A DNA stretch of 64,000 bases, taken from assembly GCA_030730585.1 (NCBI GenBank), contig JANQUV010000101.1, positions 3,881-67,880 of the forward strand, read 5' to 3'. The translations under genes and the position numbers were made by a program. Shown here one piece after another: positions 19,313 through 28,900 of this stretch; the stretch's first letter is position 1, and the number at the start of each line of letters is the position of its first letter. This stretch comes from Haliea sp. GTDB lineage: Bacteria > Pseudomonadota > Gammaproteobacteria > Pseudomonadales > Halieaceae. A model generated the notes under the pieces. That model was given only the letters and a program-made list of their open reading frames with translations, was not told the DNA's origin and searched no databases.

Positions 19313-20326
19313 TTAAAACGCAGTCAGAAAACTGAGTGCGTCTACGCCCACGGCGCGGCCCTCTTTGAGTGACGTTTTTACTTCATCGGCGCCGTACTCC
19401 TCGGCGTAGATGCGTGACACACGGTGTTTGTGAAAGGCCTTGGCCTGCATTAGAAAGCCGAGTGTCTGTTGCTCAACTCCGGGGTACATTGTCTGGTGCA
19501 GCTCGGGCAGGCGGTACCAGCCAAGAGTGGGTTTTTCGTGGTGTGCATTGTGGTAGCAGAAGTTCAGCACCAGCAGGTTGATGGCAGGGAATCGGCCGGA
19601 TAGTAAATTGCTGTAGGTGTTGCGCTGTTCGTATTCGGCGTCACCGCGGTGTGGAAACACGGTGTCCTTTTCATCGAGGTTGAAGATCACTTCGTAGTTG
19701 TGCTGGTAGCAATCCATGAAACGCAGTGCCGTTAGCAGCAGCAGCTGGGACAGTGTGTAGAGCAGAATTGCCGCTGGACTAATGACCAAAACCAGGGCTA
19801 GCAGAGCGCCGCGCACCATCAGTACGCGCAGAACTCGCCCACGTTGCTCGCGCTTCGACTCCATCACCCAGGGCGCGATAACCAACATGGTATGCATCAT
19901 GATTTCAACGGCAGGTATATAGGCCCATTCCGCTGCTTTAACTACTTTAGCGATTGTCGGGCGGCTGCGCAGGTAGCTGCGGTAATCCCAAACCACCGGG
20001 TCGTAGTTGTCGACGTGGTGACGCATGTGCTTGTAGCGGATGTCTTCAAAGCGCCCATAGCAGCTGCCGATAACCCAGTTCAGGACTTTGCCCAACGCGG
20101 CATTGGCCTTTGCCGACATAAACACAGCGTTGTGGCCACAGTCATGCAATAGGTACGCGGCGATGACCATGCTGTGCGCAACGGCGATAACGCCCACTGC
20201 GTTGAGTGCTGCGTTGTTCTGAAACAGTGCCAGCCAGCCGCCGATGTAGGCGATAGTGATGTAGGCGAGGACCAACACGGTGTAGTGTGCCCCAGCGGGG
20301 TCGCGTAGTTTAAAGAAATCACGCAT
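19313..20326 (-). CDS. Fatty acid desaturase/hydroxylase family membrane di-iron protein
   Basis: Three histidine boxes: HDCGH (LLHDCGHNAVF), HMRHH (YKHMRHHVDN), HNAHH (FCYHNAHHEKPTLGWYRLPELH); multiple TM segments; ATG at 20326 overlaps the upstream gene's stop. Confidence 0.85.
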   Translation of the reverse strand: MRDFFKLRDPAGAHYTVLVLAYITIAYIGGWLALFQNNAALNAVGVIAVAHSMVIAAYLLHDCGHNAVFMSAKANAALGKVLNWVIGSCYGRFEDIRYKHMRHHVDNYDPVVWDYRSYLRSRPTIAKVVKAAEWAYIPAVEIMMHTMLVIAPWVMESKREQRGRVLRVLMVRGALLALVLVISPAAILLYTLSQLLLLTALRFMDCYQHNYEVIFNLDEKDTVFPHRGDAEYEQRNTYSNLLSGRFPAINLLVLNFCYHNAHHEKPTLGWYRLPELHQTMYPGVEQQTLGFLMQAKAFHKHRVSRIYAEEYGADEVKTSLKEGRAVGVDALSFLTAF

Positions 20327-21191
20327 GAGTAGCCTCCTTGTGGGCAGGTGATTGTGACCAGTGCGCGAAATGTTCTTGTTCCCGTGCGCCAATCCAGCGG
20401 TTGAGTTCCCAGAGGTCGGCTATAGGTGCGTTGGTAAAGGGGAGGTGGTGCAGGTAGCCGTCGGGCCCAAACTCGGGCGTCATGGTGGTTTCTTGATATC
20501 CGCGTGCTTGCTGTGCCGACCAAACTGCCTCCCAGCAGCGTTGGTGGCTGGCCAATGCCTCAGCGTATTCTGGAGCACCGGGGTGCGGCACTTGGGGCCC
20601 CTGGTCGTAACCGACACGTGAGTGCACGTGATGCGCGTGCTGTGCCGCCAGCGTGATCGCGTCCCACTCGCTATCCATCAGGCGTTCGGACACCACCACC
20701 CAGTGGCTGAAGTCACAGGTAATTTTGATGTCGGGCAACTGTTCCAGTATTGCCACGGTATTCCACGGGCAGTAGAAGCTGCGCCCGCGGTGCGTTTCAA
20801 AGGAGCACAAAACATCGTGACTTGCCGCGATGTCCATGGCGGCTTTGAAAAAATCCACGCTGGTTTGAATTGGCCAGGCGTCGCAGCCGCCCATTACGTT
20901 GACAAAGCGAGGCCCCAGCGGCTTTCCCAGCACGATTTGTGCTTCCAGATCTTCGAGGTGTTCACGGACGGTCGCTCGTCGACGAGGCACGTAGGAGCCT
21001 GCGGTGCAGATTTCCTGCACCCAGTCCAATGCATGGGCTTGGAGTGCCGCCGCCAATGCAGAGTAGTGCGCCGGGTCGGGGTGTTTCGCGGGCGCCTCTA
21101 ACCCTGAGAAGCCGGCCTCGATGACGAGCTGTGCGGCTTCTTCGATGCTACCGGTGTGACCCCACAGGGTTTTGAAGGTGCGTAATTGCAT
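20319..21191 (-). CDS. Sugar phosphate isomerase/epimerase-like TIM-barrel protein
   Basis: 290 aa; SIEEAAQLVIEAGFSGLEAPAKHPD, FVNVMGGCDAW, SFETHRGRSFYCPWNT, ITCDFSHWVVVSERL, HVHSRVG. Confidence 0.85.
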   Translation of the reverse strand: MQLRTFKTLWGHTGSIEEAAQLVIEAGFSGLEAPAKHPDPAHYSALAAALQAHALDWVQEICTAGSYVPRRRATVREHLEDLEAQIVLGKPLGPRFVNVMGGCDAWPIQTSVDFFKAAMDIAASHDVLCSFETHRGRSFYCPWNTVAILEQLPDIKITCDFSHWVVVSERLMDSEWDAITLAAQHAHHVHSRVGYDQGPQVPHPGAPEYAEALASHQRCWEAVWSAQQARGYQETTMTPEFGPDGYLHHLPFTNAPIADLWELNRWIGAREQEHFAHWSQSPAHKEATHA

Positions 21192-21227
21192 GGTGTTGTC
21201 CTGAGATTGGCTTGCCGGTTACGAAGG

Positions 21228-21243
21228 AGCAACTTCCATGCCA
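21228..21243 (-). promoter_or_regulatory. Sigma-54 promoter TGGCATGGAAGTTGCT for the isomerase-desaturase-ABC operon
   Basis: Minus strand: GG-N10-GC, near-consensus TGGCAYG-N4-TTGCT; about 37 bp upstream of the ATG at 21191. Confidence 0.75.
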
Positions 21244-21257
21244 GAATGTATGTATAA
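21237..21257 (-). promoter_or_regulatory. Copy of the shared 21-bp operator-like motif TTATACATACATTCTGGCATG
   Basis: 20/21 identical to TTAAACATACATTCTGGCATG upstream of glnT, same orientation relative to its gene. Confidence 0.6.
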
Positions 21258-21491
21258 ATATAAGATACTGATATAAAAGAAAAAATTTGATGTAGCGAGG
21301 GTGGAGTGATTGGCAGTAGGGAGATGGATGCACCGTAACGTGTGCTTGTGGGACTCTTTTTGGTGCATGGTGTGTGGCTTGACCCGTCACGACGATGTGT
21401 TGGTGGGCCGGCCGGTAGCTGCTTCACTGAACAGCGGGTCAGTGCGATTCCAGGCGTACCGTGGCGCGGCGTGATGCAGGCTTGGCCCCTG

Positions 21492-21526
21492 TGCACCAAA
21501 GTGGGTCGATGACTGCAAATGGTGCA
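21492..21526 (+). promoter_or_regulatory. Candidate NtrC site cluster (TGCACCAAAGTGGGTCG, TGACTGCAAATGGTGCA) between divergent sigma-54 promoters
   Basis: Two elements each with one perfect NtrC half-site (TGCACC or GGTGCA); 65-100 bp upstream of the guanidine-operon sigma-54 promoter. Confidence 0.45.
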
Positions 21527-21590
21527 TTCTGTGGTGCACGGTTTGTCTTGAGCGTGCTAATACAGCCCTTAGGCTCTGGTATTAGGTTGC

Positions 21591-21606
21591 TGGCATGGTT
21601 CATGCT
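21591..21606 (+). promoter_or_regulatory. Sigma-54 promoter TGGCATGGTTCATGCT for the guanidine operon
   Basis: GG-N10-GC; about 50 bp upstream of the riboswitch. Confidence 0.72.
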
Positions 21607-21654
21607 TATACAACTTGTGTCCGTACTCCTGACATGACGCGACACAAGAATACC

Positions 21655-21765
21655 AATAGAGCGCTAGGGTTCCGGCCGCATTGAACGCGGTGTCTGGTCC
21701 GAGAGCACTCGACCTTTCAGTGAAGGGTTACACGGCGGGATAAAAGCCCGGGAGAACTGAAGGCG
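21655..21765 (+). ncRNA. Guanidine-I (ykkC) riboswitch
   Basis: Conserved motifs CTAGGGTTCCG ... CTGGTCCGAGAG ... ACACGGCGGGATAAAAGCCCGGGAGA in the leader of a urea carboxylase/UAAP operon. Confidence 0.93.
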
Positions 21766-21832
21766 AAATGCCGGGGGTACTCTGTGATTCGTCAACGTGA
21801 TTAACCGAAGAAACGCAACTGAGAGGTCCGCC

Positions 21833-22873
21833 ATGAAACGTCTTTCCATTTTTGTACTCTTCTTGATGCTGTCATCGACAGCGTCGGCTCGTGACAGTTT
21901 TAAAATCTGCTGGTCGATTTATGTTGGCTGGGTTCCCTGGGCCTACGGTGCCGATCAGGGCATTGTGAAAAAGTGGGCTGACAAGTACGACATCGACATC
22001 GAGGTTGTGCAAATCAACGATTACATCGAGTCCATCAACCAATACACCATGGGCGAATTCGACGCCTGCACCATGACCAATATGGATGCGTTGACCATTC
22101 CCGCAGCGGGTGGCGTTGACAGCACTGCACTGATTGTTGGTGATTTTTCCAACGGTAATGATGGCATCGTGCTCAAGGGTAAGGAGTCGCTGGAAGACAT
22201 TAAGGGCCAGAGTGTGAATCTGGTGGAGCTGAGTGTGTCGCATTACCTGCTTGCACGCGGGCTGGAGAGTGTGGGTTTAACTGAGCGTGACGTGCAGGTA
22301 GTCAATACCTCCGATGCCGACATGGTCGCTGTGTATGCCACGCCGGGCGTGACCGCCGTCGCCACCTGGAATCCTTTGTTAAGTGAAGTGGCCGGTATGC
22401 CTGACAGCCACCTTGTCTTTGACTCTTCGCAGATACCAGGCGAAGTCATTGACCTGTTGATCATCAACACTGAAACGTTGGCTGAGAACCCGGCGTTGGG
22501 CAAAGCACTGACTGGCGCCTGGTACGAAATCATGGCGCACATGAACGGCGGTGATGCGCAAGCCGAGGCCGCCAAGACCTTCCTGGCTGAGCTTTCCGGT
22601 ACAGATCTGGTGGGCTTTGAGTCGCAGCTGGCGAGCACGGAAATGTTTTACACCCCTGCTGCCGCCATGGCGCTCGCCAACAGTGAGCAACTAAAAGCCA
22701 CCATGCAAACGGTAGCGGAGTTCTCTTACCAGCATGGTTTGCTGGGTGAGGGCGCGCCTGATGCCACGTTCATCGGTGTGCAAACGCCGGCAGGTGTGTT
22801 CGGAGACAGCAACAATATCAAGTTGCGCTTTGATCCGACCTTTATGCAGATGGCGTTGGACGGCGAACTCTAA
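21833..22873 (+). CDS. Urea carboxylase-associated (guanidine) ABC transporter substrate-binding protein
   Basis: Signal peptide then FKICWSIYVGWVPWAYGADQGIVKKWADKYDIDIEVVQINDYIESINQYTMGEFDACTMTNMDAL. Confidence 0.92.
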   Translation: MKRLSIFVLFLMLSSTASARDSFKICWSIYVGWVPWAYGADQGIVKKWADKYDIDIEVVQINDYIESINQYTMGEFDACTMTNMDALTIPAAGGVDSTALIVGDFSNGNDGIVLKGKESLEDIKGQSVNLVELSVSHYLLARGLESVGLTERDVQVVNTSDADMVAVYATPGVTAVATWNPLLSEVAGMPDSHLVFDSSQIPGEVIDLLIINTETLAENPALGKALTGAWYEIMAHMNGGDAQAEAAKTFLAELSGTDLVGFESQLASTEMFYTPAAAMALANSEQLKATMQTVAEFSYQHGLLGEGAPDATFIGVQTPAGVFGDSNNIKLRFDPTFMQMALDGEL

Positions 22874-22933
22874 CCCAAGGACTGAACCCGGGGGTGGCAC
22901 ACTCCCGACGTTTTTTCCCTCTAAGGACGGCCC

Positions 22934-23752
22934 ATGAAACGCTTGATCAACCAGACACCTTCCCCAGTGTTGCGTGTGGTGCTTGGCCTGTTGCCCTTTG
23001 TGCTGTTGGTCTTGCTTTACACCTATGCCTCGGATGCCCGGCTGGCGGAAAACCCGGCAGACAAGCTGTTGCCAAGCTTTGGCCAGATCGGTGACGCGAT
23101 TCAGCGTATGGCCTTTGAGCCGAGCAAGCGCAGCGGCGACTATTTGGTTTGGGAAGATACACTGGCCAGCCTGACCCGACTAGGTTTGGGGGTGTTAATC
23201 GCCGCGACTCTGGGCCTTGCCTTGGGCTTGTTTACTGGCGCTCTGCCGCTGGTGTCGGCTTCTGCCAGCCCCTTGTTGACAGTCATTTCCCTAATTCCAC
23301 CGCTGGCCATTTTGCCCGTGCTGTTTATTGTTTTTGGTTTGGGTGAGTTATCGAAGGTGGCGCTGATTGCGATTGGCATTACACCTTTTATTGCCCGCGA
23401 CATTCAGCGGCGCACGCAGGAAATTCCCTATGAGCAGTTGGTCAAGGCGCAAACTCTGGGTGCGAATACCAGCCAGATTATTTGTCGTGTGCTGCTGCCC
23501 CAGCTGATGCCGCGGTTGCTGGACGCGGTGCGTCTGTCCTTGGGTGCGGGTTGGTTGTTTCTCATCGCGGCAGAGGCCATCGCTGCCACCGAAGGCTTGG
23601 GCTATCGCATCTTTCTGGTACGTCGTTATATGGCTATGGACGTGATTCTGCCTTATGTCGCCTGGATTACGCTGCTTGCGTTTGTGATCGATGCCTCTTT
23701 GGCAGCGCTCAGCCGTCGCCTGTTTCCCTGGCACGGCCAAGGAGGCCACTAA
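22934..23752 (+). CDS. ABC transporter permease (guanidine/urea carboxylase-associated)
   Basis: 272 aa, multi-TM; KAQTLGANTSQIICRVLLPQLMPRLLDAVRLSLGAGWLFLIAAEAIAATEGLGYRIF. Confidence 0.92.
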   Translation: MKRLINQTPSPVLRVVLGLLPFVLLVLLYTYASDARLAENPADKLLPSFGQIGDAIQRMAFEPSKRSGDYLVWEDTLASLTRLGLGVLIAATLGLALGLFTGALPLVSASASPLLTVISLIPPLAILPVLFIVFGLGELSKVALIAIGITPFIARDIQRRTQEIPYEQLVKAQTLGANTSQIICRVLLPQLMPRLLDAVRLSLGAGWLFLIAAEAIAATEGLGYRIFLVRRYMAMDVILPYVAWITLLAFVIDASLAALSRRLFPWHGQGGH

Positions 23753-24546
23753 TGATTGAGGCGCGCAATGTATGGAAAAAATACGGCGACAAAGTCGTGT
23801 TGGAAAGAATCAATCTGCAGGTCAAAGAGGGCGAGTTTGTCACTCTGGTGGGTACCTCCGGTTGTGGCAAGAGCACCTTCCTCAAAATGCTTTTGGGCAC
23901 AGAGTCGGCTAGCAGCGGAGAATTGCTGCTGCACGGCAAGCCGGTACCGGGTGAGCCTGGCCCGGATCGCGGCATCGTATTTCAGCAGTACTCGGTGTTT
24001 CCACACCTTAGCGTACTGCAGAATGTGATGGCGGCGCGCGGGTTTGCGGGCCGCAATATGACCGGATTACTGTTTGGCCGTGCGCGACGCGAGGCCTACC
24101 AAGAGGCACTCGCGCTGTTGGAGGAAGTTGGCCTGGCGCATGCGCAAGCGCTCTATCCCGCAGAGCTGTCGGGAGGCATGCGGCAACGCCTGGCCATTGC
24201 TCAGGCGCTGTTGGGGCGCCCAGGCATTCTTTTGCTCGACGAGCCCTTCGGTGCGCTAGACCCCGGCATTCGGGCCGACATGCATGAGCTGGTGTTGCGC
24301 CTGTGGCGGCAATATCGGCTCACGGTTTTTTTAGTTACCCATGACTTAAAGGAAGGCTTTTATCTGGGCACTCGGCTGTGGGTGTTCGACAAGACGCGAC
24401 ACGACCCCCAGGCGCCGGATGCTTACGGTGCCACCATTACTTACGATCTGCCGGTAGGCAAGGTTGATCGGGAAACCCTGACCGAAATTGACCGCGATCT
24501 AGCGCGTACCGCAAACCAGATGGAACGAGACCATGAAGCCCTTTGA
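23752..24546 (+). CDS. ABC transporter ATP-binding protein (guanidine/urea carboxylase-associated)
   Basis: Walker A GTSGCGKST, signature [32 protein letters not shown] overlap with the permease gene; track start 23482 is too long. Confidence 0.93.
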   Translation: MIEARNVWKKYGDKVVLERINLQVKEGEFVTLVGTSGCGKSTFLKMLLGTESASSGELLLHGKPVPGEPGPDRGIVFQQYSVFPHLSVLQNVMAARGFAGRNMTGLLFGRARREAYQEALALLEEVGLAHAQALYPAELSGGMRQRLAIAQALLGRPGILLLDEPFGALDPGIRADMHELVLRLWRQYRLTVFLVTHDLKEGFYLGTRLWVFDKTRHDPQAPDAYGATITYDLPVGKVDRETLTEIDRDLARTANQMERDHEAL

Positions 24547-25249
24547 ATATTCAACTGAGATCGCCCCGGGCGGGCATTGGTCGGTGCGCCTGCGCAAGGG
24601 CACGCGCATGCAGATCACGGATACCGCCGGTAACGCCAACCTGGGCATGTTGTTTTACAACCCCGAGAATCTGCTCGAACGCTATAACGCGCCCGACACA
24701 TTAAAGTGTCAGCACACCTTCAAGTTGACGCGCGGCCATTGCCTGTATTCGGATATGGGTCGGATTTTTGCCTCGATTGTTGAGGATTCTTTGGGTTGGC
24801 ACGAAACGGTCTGTGGCAATTTACGGGCGCAACAGACTGCCGAACGATATGGCGTGCGCAACTACCAGCACGACCGCAATGACTGGCATCAGAACGGCCA
24901 CGATGCGTTCCTGGTGGAGTTAGCGAAATACGGTTTGGGCGAAGCGGATATGGCTGCCAACATCAATTGGTTTAGCCGTGTGGCCACTAATGAGGCCGGT
25001 AAGTTGCTGCTGGTGGATGGCCACAGCACGCCGGGTAGCCAAGTCACCCTGCGTTTTGAAATGGACACCCTGGTCCTACTCCACGCTTGCCCTCATCCGC
25101 TGAGTGAGGCGGCGCTGTATCCGCGTAAGCCAGTGCATATCAGCTTGGGTGTGTCTCCGCCAGTAGCCGATGACGACGCCTGCCTGAATCACTGCGAGGA
25201 AAATCGCCGGGGTTTTCGCAACACAATGCTCTACCACCTGGGACGCTGA
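24533..25249 (+). CDS. Urea amidolyase-associated protein UAAP1 (DUF1989; carboxyguanidine deiminase subunit)
   Basis: 238 aa; [70 protein letters not shown]. Confidence 0.9.
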   Translation: MKPFEYSTEIAPGGHWSVRLRKGTRMQITDTAGNANLGMLFYNPENLLERYNAPDTLKCQHTFKLTRGHCLYSDMGRIFASIVEDSLGWHETVCGNLRAQQTAERYGVRNYQHDRNDWHQNGHDAFLVELAKYGLGEADMAANINWFSRVATNEAGKLLLVDGHSTPGSQVTLRFEMDTLVLLHACPHPLSEAALYPRKPVHISLGVSPPVADDDACLNHCEENRRGFRNTMLYHLGR

Positions 25250-25259
25250 GGAGCCTGCC

Positions 25260-25901
25260 ATGTTAATTGAAAGTGACCGTCAGCCCGAGCAGGCCAGCAG
25301 TCGCACCATTGTTGCCGCGGGTGATTACTATCTGGGCTCAGTGCAGTCTGGCCAGACGCTGCGCATTCTGGATATTGAAGGCAACCAAGCAGCCGATACG
25401 CTATTTTACTCTGCGCAAGATCCCGCTGAACGTTACAGCGTGACCGACACCATCCGTGAGCAGGGTAATGTCTACTTAACAACGGGTTCTGTACTGCGCT
25501 CTCTGCGCAACACCCCGATGCTGGAAATTGTTGCGGATACCTGTGGCCGTCACGACACCCTGGGCGGTGCCTGTGCCAGCGAAAGTAATACCGTGCGTTA
25601 CGACCTGGAAAAGCGCTGTATGCACTCCTGCCGGGATAGCTGGATGCTGGCTATTACCGAGCACCCGGAATACGGCATTGGCAAGCGTGACATTGGCCAC
25701 AACATCAACTTTTTCATGAACGTACCGGTTACCGAGGCGGGTGGTTTGACCTTTGAAGATGGCATTTCAGCACCCGGAAAATATGTGGAGCTGACGGCCC
25801 TGATGGACGTGTTCGTGCTGGTTTCGAACTGCCCGCAGTTGAATAACCCCTGCAATGGCTTCAACCCTACGCCGATTGAAGTGTTGGTTTGGGATAACTG
25901 A
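25260..25901 (+). CDS. Urea amidolyase-associated protein UAAP2 (DUF1989; carboxyguanidine deiminase subunit)
   Basis: 213 aa; [70 protein letters not shown]. Confidence 0.9.
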   Translation: MLIESDRQPEQASSRTIVAAGDYYLGSVQSGQTLRILDIEGNQAADTLFYSAQDPAERYSVTDTIREQGNVYLTTGSVLRSLRNTPMLEIVADTCGRHDTLGGACASESNTVRYDLEKRCMHSCRDSWMLAITEHPEYGIGKRDIGHNINFFMNVPVTEAGGLTFEDGISAPGKYVELTALMDVFVLVSNCPQLNNPCNGFNPTPIEVLVWDN

Positions 25902-25972
25902 ATCACTTAATCCCTGTGTGGACGGCCACAACAGGCAACGACAGGACGGGACGGCCCGCATCAGGTTTCTCC

Positions 25973-28900
25973 ATGTTTGACACAGTACTTGTAGCTAACC
26001 GCGGGGCGATTGCGACCCGCATCATGCGTACGCTCAAGCGGCTGGGTGTTCGCTCAGTGGCGGTTTACGCCGATTGCGATGCCGACAGCCTGCATGTCCG
26101 CCATGCGGATGAAGCCTTCTGCTTGGGTGAGGGCGGCGCTGCCGATACCTATCTTAATATGGAGCGTATTCTGCAAGTGGCGCAGGAGTCGGGTGCCCAG
26201 GCGATTCATCCCGGTTACGGGTTTCTCAGCGAGAACGCGGCCTTCGTAGAGCGCTGCGAGGCGGCGGGCATCGCGTTTATTGGCCCTACCGCAGAGCAGA
26301 TGCGGGCCTTTGGTTTGAAGCATCGCGCGCGTGAGCTCGCCGAGGCTGCCGGTGTGCCCTTGCTGCCCGGCTCCGGGTTGCTAGCAAGCTTGTCTGACGC
26401 GAGTAGTGAAGCCGCGCGCATTGGTTACCCGGTGATGCTCAAGAGTACTGCGGGTGGTGGCGGGATTGGTATGCAGCTATGCCACGACGCGCAGGAGCTG
26501 GCCAGCGCATTTGATTCCGTGCGGCGCCTGGGCGCCAACAATTTTGCCGATGACAGTGTGTTCCTGGAAAAATTTATTGCCTGTGCCCGACACATCGAGG
26601 TGCAGATTGTGGGTGACGGCCAGGGCACTGCGCTGGCCTTGGGTGAGCGCGATTGCTCCAGCCAGCGCCGTAATCAAAAAGTGGTGGAGGAGTGCCCGGC
26701 CCCGAATTTGTCGGCGACGATTCGGGAGGCGTTGCACGCCACCGCTGAGCGCTTGCTTGCCAGTATCGATTACCGCAATGCGGGCACAGTGGAATTCATT
26801 TACGACGCCGACAGTGCCGACTTTTACTTTCTTGAAGTGAACACCCGTTTGCAGGTTGAGCACGGTGTAACTGAGGAAGTCTACGGCGTCGACCTGGTGG
26901 AATGGATGTTGCGCATAGCCGCGGGCCAAGCTCCAGATCTCAATGCGGAGCGGGCGGCGCTGGCACCCTGCGGGCATGCCATTCAAGTACGTGTATACGC
27001 CGAGGATCCCTGGCTCGATTTTCAGCCTAGTGCCGGTTTACTGAGCTGGGTGAGTTTCCCTGCCGGAGAGGGAATACGTATTGATCACTGGATTGAATCG
27101 GGTATTGAAGTGCCGTCGTTCTTCGACCCGATGCTGGCGAAAGTGATTGTCCATGCGCAGGACCGGGCCGCTGCGTTGGCCAAACTGCAGCATATACTGG
27201 ATGCAGTGGAGCTTTATGGTAGCGAGACCAATCTAGATTATTTACGCGCCTTGAGCCGCGATAACACCCTGGCGCAAGGTGAAGTGACCACGCGCTACCT
27301 GAATCGCTTCAGCTACCGCCCCGCACGTGTGGACGTTCTTCACGGCGGCACACAAACGACCCTGCAGGATTACCCGGGCCGCCAAGGGCATTGGGACGTG
27401 GGTGTGCCGCCCTCGGGGCCATTCGATAGCTACTCGTTTCGGCTTGCCAATCGTCTCTTGGGTAATGCAGCAGACGCAACAGCGCTGGAAATCACCTTGC
27501 AAGGCCCGACGCTACGCTTTGCAGTGGCGACGCAGTTGGTCATCACCGGAGCAGTTATTGAGGCCACTATAGATGGCCAGACGGTTCCCATGTGGCAGCT
27601 GTTTTCGGTACAGGCCGGCCAGACACTGCAGCTGGGGCGCGTGCGGGATGCAGGCGCGCGTGCCTATCTCGCCGTGTGCGGGGGCATTCAGTGCCCTCAG
27701 TACCTCGGCTCACGGTCAACGTTTACGCTAGGCCTGTTCGGCGGACACAACGGACGGGCGCTGCGTACCGGTGATGTGTTGCGGCTAGCCGAGACTGCAA
27801 TTCCTGTTCCAAAATCAGCGCCAGAGCGCACACTCCCGCCCGAGCTGTTGCCGACGATTAGCCAGCAGTGGCAGCTGCGGGTGATTTACGGGCCTCACGG
27901 CGCCCCGGACTTTTTTACCGCAAATGATATAGAAGCGTTCTTTGCCGCAGACTGGGAGATTCACTATAACTCCAGTCGCACAGGGGTGCGTTTGATTGGC
28001 CCTAAACCACAGTGGGCCCGCGCTGATGGTGGCGAGGCGGGCCTGCATCCGTCCAATATTCACGACAACGGTTATGCCTTCGGTACGGTCGATTTCACCG
28101 GCGATATGCCGGTAATTCTGGGGCCCGATGGGCCGTCACTGGGTGGCTTCGTTTGCCCCGCCACGGTGATCAGCGCGGATTTGTGGAAACTGGGGCAGTT
28201 GCGTGCAGGTGATCGGGTCAAATTTGTTGCGGTTAGCCTGGAGCAGGCCGTAGCACTGGAGTCTGCGCAAGAGCAGGCGATAGAGTCGCTCGCGGTTGTG
28301 CCCTGCGCGTGGCAGCCCATTGTGCCTGAGTCGCCGATTCTGGCGCGCTTCCCGGCATCGGTGTTCGGTGATGAAATTGTCTGCCGCAGCGCCGGCGACC
28401 ACTTTTTACTGGTTGAATATGGCGAACAGGTGTTGGATATCCGTTTGCGCTTCCGTGCCCACGCCTTGATGCAATGGCTGGAGCAGCATCCGCTGCCGGG
28501 CTTGCGTGAGCTGATTCCGGGTATTCGATCCCTGCAGATTCATTTTGATAGCCAGGTGCTTAGCCACGCAGAATTGCTGCAGCACCTGGAGAGTGGTGAG
28601 CGTGCGCTGGCCACGCAGCTTGCCCAGCTGAGCGTGCCATCACGCATTGTGCACATTCCACTTTCCTGGGACGACGAGGCATGCCAACTGGCAGTTGAGA
28701 AGTATGCGCAGTCTGTACGCAAGGATGCCCCCTGGTGCCCGAGCAATCTGGAATTTATTCGGCGCATCAACGGGCTTGATGATATTGAGGCGGTCAAGCG
28801 TATCGTCTTTGAAGCCTCTTATTTGGTGATGGGGCTGGGAGACGTCTATCTCGGCGCACCGGTGGCAACCCCTGTGGATCCGCGTCACCGGCTGGTCACC

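Noticed and set aside
23482-23751. N-terminal extension of the guanidine ABC ATPase in the ORF track
   Set aside because: Overlaps the permease CDS; the true start MIEARNVWKKYGDKVVLERINLQ is at 23752 with TAATG coupling
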